A stretch of DNA of 11,222 bases, from positions 1 to 11,222 of the forward strand of contig CANQJY010000028.1 of the NCBI GenBank assembly GCA_947624365.1, read 5' to 3'. A program made the translations under genes and the position numbers. Shown here piece by piece: positions 1 to 6,389 of the stretch. The notes under the pieces are model-generated. The model saw nothing but the letters and a program-made list of their open reading frames with translations, was not told the DNA's origin and did no database searches. How positions within the stretch are numbered: position 1 is the stretch's first letter; each line of letters opens with the position of its first letter. This DNA comes from an uncultured Clostridia bacterium. GTDB taxonomy: Bacteria; Bacillota; Clostridia; TANB77; CAG-508.

Positions 1-987
1 TTTTGTGACAAAAGTCAGCTTCCTCATTTAGATAAAAGTGCTATGGCGAAACTTGTTGAATATTCTTCAAAAGTCGCTGGTAGTCATACTAAAATCTCTA
101 CTCGCTTTAATGACATGATTGAAATTGTTGGAGAAGCTGCTACCTGGGCAAAAATAGAAAAATCTAAAATTGTTACAGCAAAATATATTGATATGGCATT
201 ACAAGAACAAATAAATCGCGTAAAAAAATATGATACAAAATATATGGAAATGATTAAAAATCAATCATTACTTATTGATACTTCTGGATTTAAAGTTGGA
301 ACATTAAATGGTTTAACTGTTATGACAATTGGTAATTATACTTTTGGAAAACCTGCTAAAATCACTGTTAATACTTATACTGGTAAAAGTGGTGTTGTCA
401 ATATTGAAAGAGAAGTTGAACTTTCAGGTTCTTCTCATTCAAAAGGTGTTCTAATTTTGACTGGATATTTGGGAGAAATGTTTGCACAAGATATTCCTCT
501 TTGTTTAACTGCTAGTATTTGTTTTGAACAATTATATAATGGTGTTGATGGAGATAGTGCTTCTAGTACAGAATTATATGGATTGCTTTCAAGTCTTTCT
601 GGAATTCCTATTAATCAAGCTATTGCAGTAACTGGCTCTGTTAATCAAAAAGGTCAAATACAACCAATCGGTGGTGTTAATGAAAAAATAGAAGGATATT
701 TTCAAATTTGCAAGATGAGAGGATTAGATGGATCTCATGGTGTTATGATACCTGTTCAAAATGTAGACAACTTACAATTGTCTGATGAAATTTTAGACGC
801 TGTAAAGAATAAACAATTCCATATTTACTCTATTTCTACAATTGAAGAAGGTATTGAAGTTCTAACTGGAGTTCCTGCTGGTAAAAAAGATGCATCTGGG
901 CATTTCCCTGCTGGTACAATAAATGACCTTGTTTATCAAAAATTGAAAAAATATGCTGGAGTTGTATACGGAAAAAATAAAAACTAA
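1..987 (+). CDS. LonB-like ATP-dependent protease, C-terminal part (5' end outside window)
   Basis: Partial gene. The reading frame is open from base 1, so the first in-window Met (base 43) is internal and the AAA+ ATPase module lies to the left. What remains, numbered from that Met, is the end of an AAA+ lid-like helical region (about 1-60) and a peptidase S16 (Lon) proteolytic domain (about 80-280). The catalytic Ser-Lys dyad is visible: Ser172 in the motif GDSAS (codon 556-558) and Lys215 in GGVNEKIEG (codon 685-687). GDSA instead of the GPSA of classical LonA fits the LonB/COG1067 type. The family degrades unfolded or regulatory proteins, usually in the cytoplasm; I see no membrane segment in this part. 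The last 30 or so residues after the protease core are a basic tail. The gene ends about 15 bp from a convergent operon and shares a hairpin terminator with it. The family is confident; the exact subtype is less so. Confidence 0.9.
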   Translation, partial: FCDKSQLPHLDKSAMAKLVEYSSKVAGSHTKISTRFNDMIEIVGEAATWAKIEKSKIVTAKYIDMALQEQINRVKKYDTKYMEMIKNQSLLIDTSGFKVGTLNGLTVMTIGNYTFGKPAKITVNTYTGKSGVVNIEREVELSGSSHSKGVLILTGYLGEMFAQDIPLCLTASICFEQLYNGVDGDSASSTELYGLLSSLSGIPINQAIAVTGSVNQKGQIQPIGGVNEKIEGYFQICKMRGLDGSHGVMIPVQNVDNLQLSDEILDAVKNKQFHIYSISTIEEGIEVLTGVPAGKKDASGHFPAGTINDLVYQKLKKYAGVVYGKNKN

Positions 988-993
988 AAAACG

Positions 994-1042
994 GCATTGG
1001 ATTTAAAAAATATTTTCTAAATCCAATGCATTTTTTTCTTTT
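994..1042. terminator. Shared bidirectional terminator, lon-like gene / DUF4363
   Basis: A perfect 12-bp stem (994-1005 with 1018-1029, 12-base loop) is followed on the plus strand by a T-rich run (1031-1042). On the minus strand it is followed by Ts (complement of the A run at 986-991). The left arm contains the TAA stop of the minus-strand gene (1003-1005). It should stop transcripts arriving from both sides. Confidence 0.85.
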
Positions 1043-1398
1043 ATATGCTCCAATATAAATATACTAGAATCTAATTGATTTAATGCTTCTGGTGCATCCT
1101 TTTTTTCAGTATAACTTTTTATACCTGTTAAACTTGTTCTTACTTTTTCTAACTCATTATGTTCTATATAATATGCCATTTTTTCATATCTTTTTGTCCA
1201 TGCTTCTTCTATTTCTTCTAACTTTTGTTTTGCTCCTTCCCAATCAACTAATTCATCTTCTTGTACTACTTCTTGTCTTAATTCATTTAAATCAGCTGAA
1301 AGTTCACTGACTGTGGCCTCTGTATAATTTTGTGTTATATAATTTCCTGTAATAATAGCAATTATAATTATTAATGAGATTATTAATTCTTTATACAT
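1003..1398 (-). CDS. DUF4363-like membrane-anchored protein
   Basis: A 131-residue protein of unknown function. The start at 1398 is chosen because AGGAGG (1405-1410) lies 6 bases upstream; a longer frame to 1467 has no such site and would overlap the upstream gene. Residues about 4-20 are one very hydrophobic segment (a run of Ile/Leu) with a Lys before it, so a single N-terminal membrane anchor or uncleaved signal. The rest (about 28-131) is charged and helical, rich in Glu and Lys, probably coiled coil, and likely on the outer face. Length, layout and position directly after a DUF421 gene match the DUF4363 family, which in Clostridia often accompanies DUF421. That match is from memory of the family, not a search. 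It is the second gene of a two-gene operon, and its ribosome site overlaps the stop codon of the first, so translation is probably coupled. Confidence 0.7.
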   Translation of the reverse strand: MYKELIISLIIIIAIITGNYITQNYTEATVSELSADLNELRQEVVQEDELVDWEGAKQKLEEIEEAWTKRYEKMAYYIEHNELEKVRTSLTGIKSYTEKKDAPEALNQLDSSIFILEHIKEKNALDLENIF

Positions 1399-1404
1399 GT
1401 ATAT

Positions 1405-1411
1405 CCTCCTA
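1405..1411 (-). promoter_or_regulatory. Ribosome site overlapping upstream stop codon
   Basis: The AGGAGG site of the DUF4363 gene (1405-1410) shares bases with the TAG stop of the DUF421 gene (1409-1411). A ribosome ending on the first gene sits on the ribosome site of the second, which suggests translational coupling. It also fixes the second gene's start at 1398. Confidence 0.75.
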
Positions 1412-2086
1412 AGATTTCTTTTCTTTTTCTTGACAAAAAATCTGTCCTTTTCCATCAAAAGTAACAATTAATGCGTCTATTGGTCTAATATGAAATTTTT
1501 CTACTTGTTTTTCTAACCATTGATAATTTTTTCCTATCTTTTGCAAGTTATCTGTCATTATTTTTCCATCAACTACTAAATCATAAGGAATTCCTTCATA
1601 TTCTGGCGTAATTCCAAAATCTTCTGGTATTGTGTTTCTTTTTTCTGGTTTTTGTATGACTGTAATTTGTCCACTTGTTTCTAAAATAGCATACTCTACA
1701 TCTCCAAGGTTCATAATATTATTTCCTCTTAATCGTTCTTGTAATTCATTTATTGTAAATCTCTCTTTTTTTAATGCTCTTTCATCAATTTTTCCTCTAT
1801 AAATTAAAATTCTGGGTTTTCCACAAATTATTTCTCTTGCTCTAATGCTTTTTAAATTTAATAATGAAATTACTAAATGCATAACTAATAATCCCAAAAT
1901 TGGAACAATTCCATTCCAAATTGGTATACCTGTTTCTGTCATTGGAATAGATGCTAAATCTGCAATCATTATAGAAATTGCAAGTTCAAATGGTTGTAAT
2001 TGCCCTATTTCTCTCTTTCCCATAAATCTCATTACAATTAAAACAATGACATACAAAATAATAGCTCTAAAAAAAGTTATTAACAC
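1409..2086 (-). CDS. YetF-family (DUF421) membrane protein
   Basis: A 225-residue member of the DUF421/YetF family. The start is GTG (2084-2086) with GAGGTG 8 bases upstream (2095-2100). Three membrane segments are visible at about residues 4-20, 34-48 and 58-78. They are followed by a soluble domain (about 85-220) that is cytoplasmic in this family. The family signature RFMGKREIGQLQPFEL-type motif sits at about 20-35, and the start of the soluble domain has the typical GKP...LI..G pattern (89-98). The molecular activity of the family is unknown. Some DUF421 proteins in Bacillus are made in the forespore and lie in the spore inner membrane, where relatives have been linked to heat resistance. 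That is family knowledge and is not proven here. It is the first gene of an operon with DUF4363 and is divergent from the holin-like gene at 2249. Confidence 0.9.
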   Translation of the reverse strand: MLITFFRAIILYVIVLIVMRFMGKREIGQLQPFELAISIMIADLASIPMTETGIPIWNGIVPILGLLVMHLVISLLNLKSIRAREIICGKPRILIYRGKIDERALKKERFTINELQERLRGNNIMNLGDVEYAILETSGQITVIQKPEKRNTIPEDFGITPEYEGIPYDLVVDGKIMTDNLQKIGKNYQWLEKQVEKFHIRPIDALIVTFDGKGQIFCQEKEKKS

Positions 2087-2105
2087 CGAATTTTCACCTC
2101 ATATT

Positions 2106-2156
2106 TAATTTTCTCAAAAAAACGATTTTTTATGCGAATTTTAAAAGATTTGTGAA
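2106..2156 (-). promoter_or_regulatory. Candidate promoter(s) for the DUF421 operon
   Basis: Two overlapping possibilities on the minus strand. (a) SigF/SigG-like: GCATA (2131-2135), 15-base spacer, GAGAAAATTA (2106-2115), close to the forespore pattern GYWTA-N15-GGNNANAHTR with one mismatch. Its transcript would begin almost at the ribosome site, which argues against it. (b) SigA-like: TTCACA (2151-2156), 16-base spacer, CATAAA (2129-2134), giving a more normal leader. I cannot choose between them by eye. Confidence 0.3.
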
Positions 2157-2182
2157 TAAATATTTTTGGATTGAACATAATA
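2153..2182 (+). promoter_or_regulatory. Candidate SigG-type promoter for the holin-like gene
   Basis: TGAATA (2153-2158), a 17-base spacer and CATAATA (2176-2182) fit the forespore sigma-G pattern GHATR / CATNHTA, with a spacer about one base shorter than usual. The leader would be about 60 bases. A TATAAT at 2209-2214 is also present but has no convincing -35, so a vegetative promoter is the alternative. In so AT-rich a gap chance matches are likely. Confidence 0.3.
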
Positions 2183-2248
2183 AAATTAGAGCCAATATAG
2201 AAAAATTTTATAATTTAAATAATTTTTTTGGCTAAGGAGGTATTCATC

Positions 2249-2620
2249 ATGTCAAATGCTGAATCAAATACAAACAGTGGTACTTCAACTGTATGGCAAA
2301 TAATTGGTAGACTAATTGGTGCTGCAGTTGTATTAGCTATTACTGCTTTCTTTACACCTGGATTTTCTATTAATAATATATGGACTTTAGTAATTGCTGC
2401 TATAGTATTAACAGTAATCGATTACTTAATTGTAAAATTTACTGGTTTACATGCCAGTCCTTTTGGTAAAGGATTTGTAGGATTTGCTTTAGCAGCTATT
2501 ACATTATATGTAACACAATTTTTTGTAGCTGGATATTCAATTTCTTGGATGGCTGCAATTATTGGTGCTTTAATTTATGGTGTTATTGATTACTTTATTC
2601 CTGGTAATCAAAATATGTAA
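2249..2620 (+). CDS. Small four-helix membrane protein, holin-superfamily-IV-like
   Basis: A 123-residue integral membrane protein. The start at 2249 is set by AAGGAGG (2234-2240) 8 bases upstream; a TTG in frame at 2228 lies before that site and is not used. The N-terminus (1-16) is polar, rich in Ser, Asn and Thr. Four membrane segments follow at about 18-36, 42-62, 74-93 and 98-118. The protein is an internal duplication: residues about 30-60 and 86-116 share the plan [helix]-F-x-x-[PA]-G-[FY]-S-I-x-x-[helix]-V-I-D-Y. This two-unit layout and length resemble the Phage_holin_4_2 family (PF04020, e.g. YvlD-like chromosomal proteins). In bacteria these are mostly not phage genes and their role is unknown. 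No phage genes surround it. The stop codon is the first triplet of the large palindrome at 2618-2737. Confidence 0.65.
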   Translation: MSNAESNTNSGTSTVWQIIGRLIGAAVVLAITAFFTPGFSINNIWTLVIAAIVLTVIDYLIVKFTGLHASPFGKGFVGFALAAITLYVTQFFVAGYSISWMAAIIGALIYGVIDYFIPGNQNM

Positions 2621-2737
2621 TTTGTCCATTTGGGGACGATGTCCATTTGGGGACGGTCCTTTTTTGGACATTTGTTAATTACAAATGTCCAAAAAAGGAC
2701 CGTCCCCAAATGGACATCGTCCCAAATGGACAAATTA
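2618..2737. repeat. 120-bp near-perfect palindrome made of GTCC-N6-GGAC units (REP/MITE-like)
   Basis: Left arm 2618-2675 (58 nt) and right arm 2681-2737 (57 nt) pair completely except for one extra G in the left arm (GGGG at 2632-2635 against CCC at 2721-2723). The loop is TAATT (2676-2680). Inside are six GTCC...GGAC modules: 2624-2637, 2641-2654, 2656-2669, 2687-2700, 2702-2715 and 2719-2731. The inner spacer is 6 bases in five of them and 5 in the last. The element is much more GC-rich than its surroundings. It starts exactly at the TAA of the holin-like gene and ends exactly at the TAA of the minus-strand acyltransferase gene. Six Ts follow on the plus strand (2738-2743), so it can act as a terminator. 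The GGGGAC/GTCC composition resembles REP-like elements of Firmicutes that are thought to be moved by IS200/IS605-type (RAYT) transposases; that link is inference. Confidence 0.9.
2624..2655 (+). repeat. 15-bp tandem direct repeat within the palindrome arm
   Basis: GTCCATTTGGGGACG occurs at 2624-2638 and again at 2641-2655 (17-base period, spacer AT). Its complement recurs at 2701-2715 and, one base shorter, at 2718-2731. The single missing base is the only defect in the palindrome. Confidence 0.9.
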
Positions 2738-3406
2738 TTTTTTCGTGACAATTTCGTTTTGATTTTTATATATACTTTTTTCTGGTATTACACCTCTTAC
2801 AGATGATAATGGATAAATATTGGTTTCTTTTCCAATAATACTTCCTGGATTTAATATACTGCCACATCCAACTTCTACATTATCGCCAATCATAGCTCCT
2901 ACTTTTTTTAAATTGGTTTCTTTTGTTTCTCCTGTTTGTTGATTTTTTATTATTACTAACTTTTTGTCTGATTTTACATTTGACGTAATTGAACCTGCTC
3001 CCATATGTGCTTTATACCCCAATATAGAATCTCCTACATAATTATAGTGTGGCACTTGCACATTATCAAATAAAATTACATTTTTTAATTCAGTAGAATT
3101 CCCTACAACAGCATTTTTACCAATAATAGCATTTCCCCTAATAAATGCACAATGTCTAATTTCTGCATTATCACAAATAATAACTGGACCTTTTATATAT
3201 GACGTTTTTGCAATAATAGCTGTCTTTGCTATCCATACATTTTCTTCTACTTCGTCATACTGGTCTTTTGGTAATGTTTTTCCTAATTCTAAAATATAGT
3301 CATGTATTTTTGGTAAAATTTCCCATGGATATGTATGTTTTTCAAAAATAGATTTTGCAATTGTATTTTCAGTTGAATATAAATCTTGTATTTTACAACC
3401 TTCCAT
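2735..3406 (-). CDS. GlmU-like left-handed beta-helix acyltransferase
   Basis: A 223-residue protein with hexapeptide repeats (about 55-205) that predict a left-handed beta-helix. It resembles the C-terminal acetyltransferase half of GlmU but has no uridylyltransferase half; the first 50 or so residues are a different, helical lead. Strong GlmU-like points are His120 in VPHYNYVGDS, aligning with the catalytic His of the GlmU motif GH..YLGD, and GAGSITSN (136-143), aligning with GlmU GAGTITCN. This makes an acetyltransferase acting on a sugar phosphate (GlcN-1-P in GlmU) plausible; it could instead use another sugar. The start is preceded by AGGGGG (3412-3417), 5 bases away. It lies 13 bases after the pyrophosphorylase gene, so the two are one operon and probably one pathway of UDP-N-acetylhexosamine supply. 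Its stop codon is the last triplet of the 2618-2737 palindrome. Confidence 0.8.
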   Translation of the reverse strand: MEGCKIQDLYSTENTIAKSIFEKHTYPWEILPKIHDYILELGKTLPKDQYDEVEENVWIAKTAIIAKTSYIKGPVIICDNAEIRHCAFIRGNAIIGKNAVVGNSTELKNVILFDNVQVPHYNYVGDSILGYKAHMGAGSITSNVKSDKKLVIIKNQQTGETKETNLKKVGAMIGDNVEVGCGSILNPGSIIGKETNIYPLSSVRGVIPEKSIYKNQNEIVTKK

Positions 3407-3419
3407 ATTTTCCCCCTAA

Positions 3420-4664
3420 TTAATTCCAAAACTTTTCATATAATTCTTTTGCAGTCCTTGGACTATCAACACCCTCTTTATTTTTTACTGGTGCAAAGTC
3501 AAATTCTCTTTTTCCCCTTAAAATTGCTATATCGTCAAAAAGAGGGAATGCATCAAATATAAATGCTTCAAATTTGTATGAATTTGCATCTTGTGGGTTT
3601 ATTTCTTTGCCATATTCATCCAAATATGAATTTTTCTTTAATGCTTGATGATATATTAATGTTTCTTTACTGATTTTTTCAATTGCTTCAATTGTAAATA
3701 GATTACACATTATATGAGATTCTCCATATTTTAGTTCTCCATTTGAATCTATTTCTTCTGCCATCTTCTCTGGAAGTTCTGTATATTCAATAACTTTTGG
3801 ATGTCCATTCATTTTGCAAAATACCCCTACTTTTTCTTGAGGATTTGCCTTTACAATTGATTTTGATGCAATTTGTACATTTTGTTCAATTGCTAATCCT
3901 AATAAAGTGGTATCTGCCATTTTTAATAATACATTATCCACACCACCAATAAATACCCATTCAATACCTCTTTCTTTCATGTCTGCTAATGCTCCTGATG
4001 TTCTTAGTGATGTAAATGTTCCTCCATTACCATCTGATGCTAATTTTATTAATTTGTTCTTTCCAATTAGTAATTTTCCATTTTTATCAATTAATGGTAA
4101 TTCACCTTGTTGAAATAATATAACATGGTTTTTGTCATATCCAAAAAATGAATGTTTTTCTAAGAAATTTTTTGTTTCCGCATAATTTTCTTTACTTGTC
4201 ATTATATACCAAGGAATTATAACTCCATACTTTTTGTTAGCTTCTTTTAAATTGTCAATTAATATTTCAAAAAGATATTTACCTTTACCATATACATCTA
4301 ATTTAAAAGTTCCTTTTGGGCCAGTATGTTCTAACCTAGTTCCTTGACCACCAGCCATTGTTACAACTGCATATTTTTGTGATGTGATTATTTTTTCTCC
4401 TAAACTATCTAGTTGACTTTTTTTACTACTACTAATTTTTTCTTTATCAAAATATTGAATTGCTTCTATTTTACTTTCTTTTATTTCAAATTTTTTCTTT
4501 GTATTATCATATAGTTCTAGTATTTGATGAAAATCAATTGTTAAAATTTGATCTTCCAATCTTTCTCTTTCTTCATCATTTAAGGTTTGCATAAATTTTA
4601 TAATGTGCTCTTGCCCATTCTTCTCTAGCAAATCGATAACTTCTTGCGTTTTTTCTATTCCCAT
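3420..4664 (-). CDS. UDP-N-acetylglucosamine pyrophosphorylase-like (UDPGP family, eukaryotic type)
   Basis: A 414-residue nucleotidyltransferase of the UDPGP family (UAP1/COG4284 type), distinct from bacterial GlmU. The expected reaction is UTP + N-acetylhexosamine-1-phosphate to UDP-sugar + pyrophosphate, in the cytoplasm. Numbered from the chosen Met: a helical N-terminal region (1-95); the nucleotide-binding signature AGGQGTRLEHTGPKG (104-118), in which the usual Gly after RL is Glu112; PWYIMTS (151-157); SDGNGG (210-215); GGVDN (240-244), part of the metal and substrate site; and the FEAFIFDAFP block (365-374) with PVKN (392-395) and DSPRTA (400-405) near the end. The second Met (4662-4664) is preferred because GAGGGG (4675-4680) is 10 bases upstream of it but only 1 base before the first Met (4671-4673). 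It is first in an operon with the beta-helix acyltransferase. Confidence 0.88.
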   Translation of the reverse strand: MGIEKTQEVIDLLEKNGQEHIIKFMQTLNDEERERLEDQILTIDFHQILELYDNTKKKFEIKESKIEAIQYFDKEKISSSKKSQLDSLGEKIITSQKYAVVTMAGGQGTRLEHTGPKGTFKLDVYGKGKYLFEILIDNLKEANKKYGVIIPWYIMTSKENYAETKNFLEKHSFFGYDKNHVILFQQGELPLIDKNGKLLIGKNKLIKLASDGNGGTFTSLRTSGALADMKERGIEWVFIGGVDNVLLKMADTTLLGLAIEQNVQIASKSIVKANPQEKVGVFCKMNGHPKVIEYTELPEKMAEEIDSNGELKYGESHIMCNLFTIEAIEKISKETLIYHQALKKNSYLDEYGKEINPQDANSYKFEAFIFDAFPLFDDIAILRGKREFDFAPVKNKEGVDSPRTAKELYEKFWN

Positions 4665-4674
4665 ATTATTCATT

Positions 4675-4680
4675 CCCCTC
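4675..4680 (-). promoter_or_regulatory. Ribosome site deciding the pyrophosphorylase start
   Basis: GAGGGG at 4675-4680 is too close to the ATG at 4671-4673 (1 base) and a usable distance from the ATG at 4662-4664 (10 bases). The shorter protein is therefore preferred. Confidence 0.6.
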
Positions 4681-4741
4681 AGTGAATTATATCTATAGTA
4701 TTTTATTCTATTTTTTATTTTTTGCTATTATTAATGAACGT

Positions 4742-4770
4742 ATTGTATCATAAATATTATCATTTTGCAA
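4742..4770 (-). promoter_or_regulatory. SigA-type promoter for the pyrophosphorylase-acyltransferase operon
   Basis: On the minus strand: -35 TTGCAA (4765-4770), a 17-base spacer and -10 TACAAT (4742-4747), preceded by TG at the extended -10 position. The expected start near 4735 gives a leader of about 70 bases. Confidence 0.6.
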
Positions 4771-4786
4771 ATTTTTTTTAAAACTT

Positions 4787-4816
4787 GTCATATCCCTTGA
4801 CAATTGCCAATATATT
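4787..4816 (+). promoter_or_regulatory. Candidate sigma-E promoter for spoIVA
   Basis: GTCATATC (4787-4794) matches the sigma-E -35 consensus closely. A weaker -10, CAATATAT (4808-4815), follows after 13 bases. The mother-cell factor sigma-E drives spoIVA in Bacillus, which supports the call. A TTGACA (4797-4802) overlaps the region but lacks a good -10 at proper spacing. Confidence 0.45.
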
Positions 4817-4861
4817 TTAATAAAGCAATTGTACAAACATGTGCTAAAAGGAGGTATATAG

Positions 4862-6340
4862 ATGGAAAATACAAGATTGTATGAAGACATCGCCAAAAGG
4901 ACCGATGGGGATATATATGTTGGGGTGGTTGGTCCTGTTAGAACTGGTAAATCCACTTTTATTAAAAATTTTATGGATTTATTAGTTATTCCCAATATAG
5001 AGAATGATTACAAAAAAGAACGAGCAAAAGATGAATTGCCACAAAGTGCTGGTGGAAAAACCATTATGACAACAGAACCAAAGTTTGTTCCAAATGAAGC
5101 AGTTGAAATTACTTTAGATAATAACTTAAAATTTAAAACTAGATTAGTAGACTGTGTTGGTTATTTAGTTGATAATGCAATTGGATATTTAGAAGATGAT
5201 ATGCCAAGAATGGTTAAAACACCTTGGTCTGATGATGAAATGCCTTTTGAAACAGCTGCTGAAATTGGTACTAAAAAAGTTATTGAAGAACATTCAACAA
5301 TTGGTATTTTAATGACAACAGATGGCACTATTACAGATATTCCAAGAGATGATTATGTTCAAGCTGAGGAAAGAGTTGTTAATGAATTAAAAAATTTAAA
5401 TAAACCTTTCGTAATTATTTTAAATTCTTATGATCCAAATTCAAATGCAACAATTCAATTAGCACAAGAACTTTCTGAAAAATATCAGGCTAGTGTTATC
5501 CCTCTAAACTGTGCAAATTTAAATTTAGAAGATATTAATACAATTTTTTCTAAAGTTTTATATGAATTTCCAGTAGACCGTATTGCAATCAAATTTCCTA
5601 AATGGACAGATGGTTTAGATTTCAATCATCCTTTAAAGGCTCAGTTACTTGAAGAAATTCAAAATGCTTTTGGTAATGTTAATGTTTTAAAAGATGTTTC
5701 AAGTTGTGCAAATAGAATTGCAAAAACAGAAATTATTGATGGAACTAACATTCAAGATATTCAACTTGGTTCTGGTTTTGTTAATATTAAAATTGATTTA
5801 AAAGAAGAATTGTTCTATAATATTTTATCTGAAATTACTGGAGTAGAAGTACAAAATGAAGGTGATCTGTTTAGCATTATAAGTAATCTTTCCTCTACTA
5901 AAAAACGTTATGACAAAATTGCTTTTGCATTAGATGAAGTAGATAGAAAAGGTTATGGAATTGTTACTCCTTCTATTGATGAATTAGAATTAGCAGAACC
6001 AGAAATGGTAAGACAAGGATCTAGATTTGGTGTTAAATTAAAAGCTACTGCACCTTCAATTCATATGATAAAAACAAATGTAACAACAGAAGTTTCTCCT
6101 ATTGTTGGCTCTGAAAAGCAGTCTGAAGAATTAGTTAATTATTTATTATCTGAATTTGAAAGTGATCCTAAGAAAATTTGGGAATCTAATATTTTTGGAA
6201 AAAGTTTACATTCTCTTGTAAATGAAGGTTTACAGACCAAACTTTCTAAAATGCCTGAAGATGCTCAAATTAAATTACAAGAAACTTTAGAGCGTATTGT
6301 AAATGAAGGTAGTGGCGGTTTGATTTGTATTATTTTATAA
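4862..6340 (+). CDS. spoIVA: Stage IV sporulation protein A, spore-coat morphogenetic ATPase
   Basis: A 492-residue protein, the same length as Bacillus subtilis SpoIVA. In that species SpoIVA binds and hydrolyses ATP and polymerises around the forespore in the mother cell, forming the basement layer of the coat; it also signals for cortex formation. Visible motifs: Walker A GPVRTGKS (24-31); the Thr pair at 70-71 in GGKTIMTTEP, the sensor region; a G3-like DCVG (97-100); LNSYDP (187-192) in place of a GTPase NKxD, consistent with ATP rather than GTP use. The middle and C-terminal regions (about 240-480) are typical of the family. The protein ends in the conserved GGLICIIL, the tail needed for anchoring to the forespore in Bacillus. 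AAGGAGGT (4848-4855) precedes the start by 6 bases. The gene is monocistronic: divergent promoter upstream, terminator downstream. This gene makes the organism an endospore former. Confidence 0.98.
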   Translation: MENTRLYEDIAKRTDGDIYVGVVGPVRTGKSTFIKNFMDLLVIPNIENDYKKERAKDELPQSAGGKTIMTTEPKFVPNEAVEITLDNNLKFKTRLVDCVGYLVDNAIGYLEDDMPRMVKTPWSDDEMPFETAAEIGTKKVIEEHSTIGILMTTDGTITDIPRDDYVQAEERVVNELKNLNKPFVIILNSYDPNSNATIQLAQELSEKYQASVIPLNCANLNLEDINTIFSKVLYEFPVDRIAIKFPKWTDGLDFNHPLKAQLLEEIQNAFGNVNVLKDVSSCANRIAKTEIIDGTNIQDIQLGSGFVNIKIDLKEELFYNILSEITGVEVQNEGDLFSIISNLSSTKKRYDKIAFALDEVDRKGYGIVTPSIDELELAEPEMVRQGSRFGVKLKATAPSIHMIKTNVTTEVSPIVGSEKQSEELVNYLLSEFESDPKKIWESNIFGKSLHSLVNEGLQTKLSKMPEDAQIKLQETLERIVNEGSGGLICIIL

Positions 6341-6350
6341 TATAGTTTAT

Positions 6351-6386
6351 AAAAACCATTTTCTAAAGCAATAGAAAATGGCTTTT
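6351..6386. terminator. Shared terminator, spoIVA / rlmN
   Basis: A 9-bp perfect stem (6356-6364 with 6373-6381) is extended by four A-T pairs beyond one mismatch (6351-6354 with 6383-6386), with an 8-base loop. Ts lie on the 3' side for spoIVA, and the complement of the A run at 6351-6355 gives Ts for rlmN. It sits in the 49-bp gap between the convergent genes. Confidence 0.75.
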
Positions 6387-6389
6387 ATA

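Noticed and set aside
43..45. Start codon for the LonB-like gene
   Set aside because: The frame is open from base 1 with family-like sequence before this ATG and no ribosome site; the real start is outside the window.
2249..2620. Prophage lysis holin
   Set aside because: There is no endolysin, tail or other phage gene nearby, and the family is mostly chromosomal in bacteria.
2618..2737. CRISPR array
   Set aside because: The short GTCC...GGAC units are arranged as one palindrome with 1-2 base gaps, no unique spacers of 30 or so bases, and no cas genes nearby.
4686..4691. TATAAT on the minus strand as promoter of the pyrophosphorylase operon
   Set aside because: There is no -35 at proper spacing, and the transcript would start at the ribosome site; the site at 4742-4770 is better.
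4708..4995. 95-codon minus-strand frame overlapping the spoIVA promoter and 5' end
   Set aside because: It is antisense to the conserved SpoIVA N-terminus and Walker A, and the sequence before its start is spoIVA coding DNA. It is a shadow.
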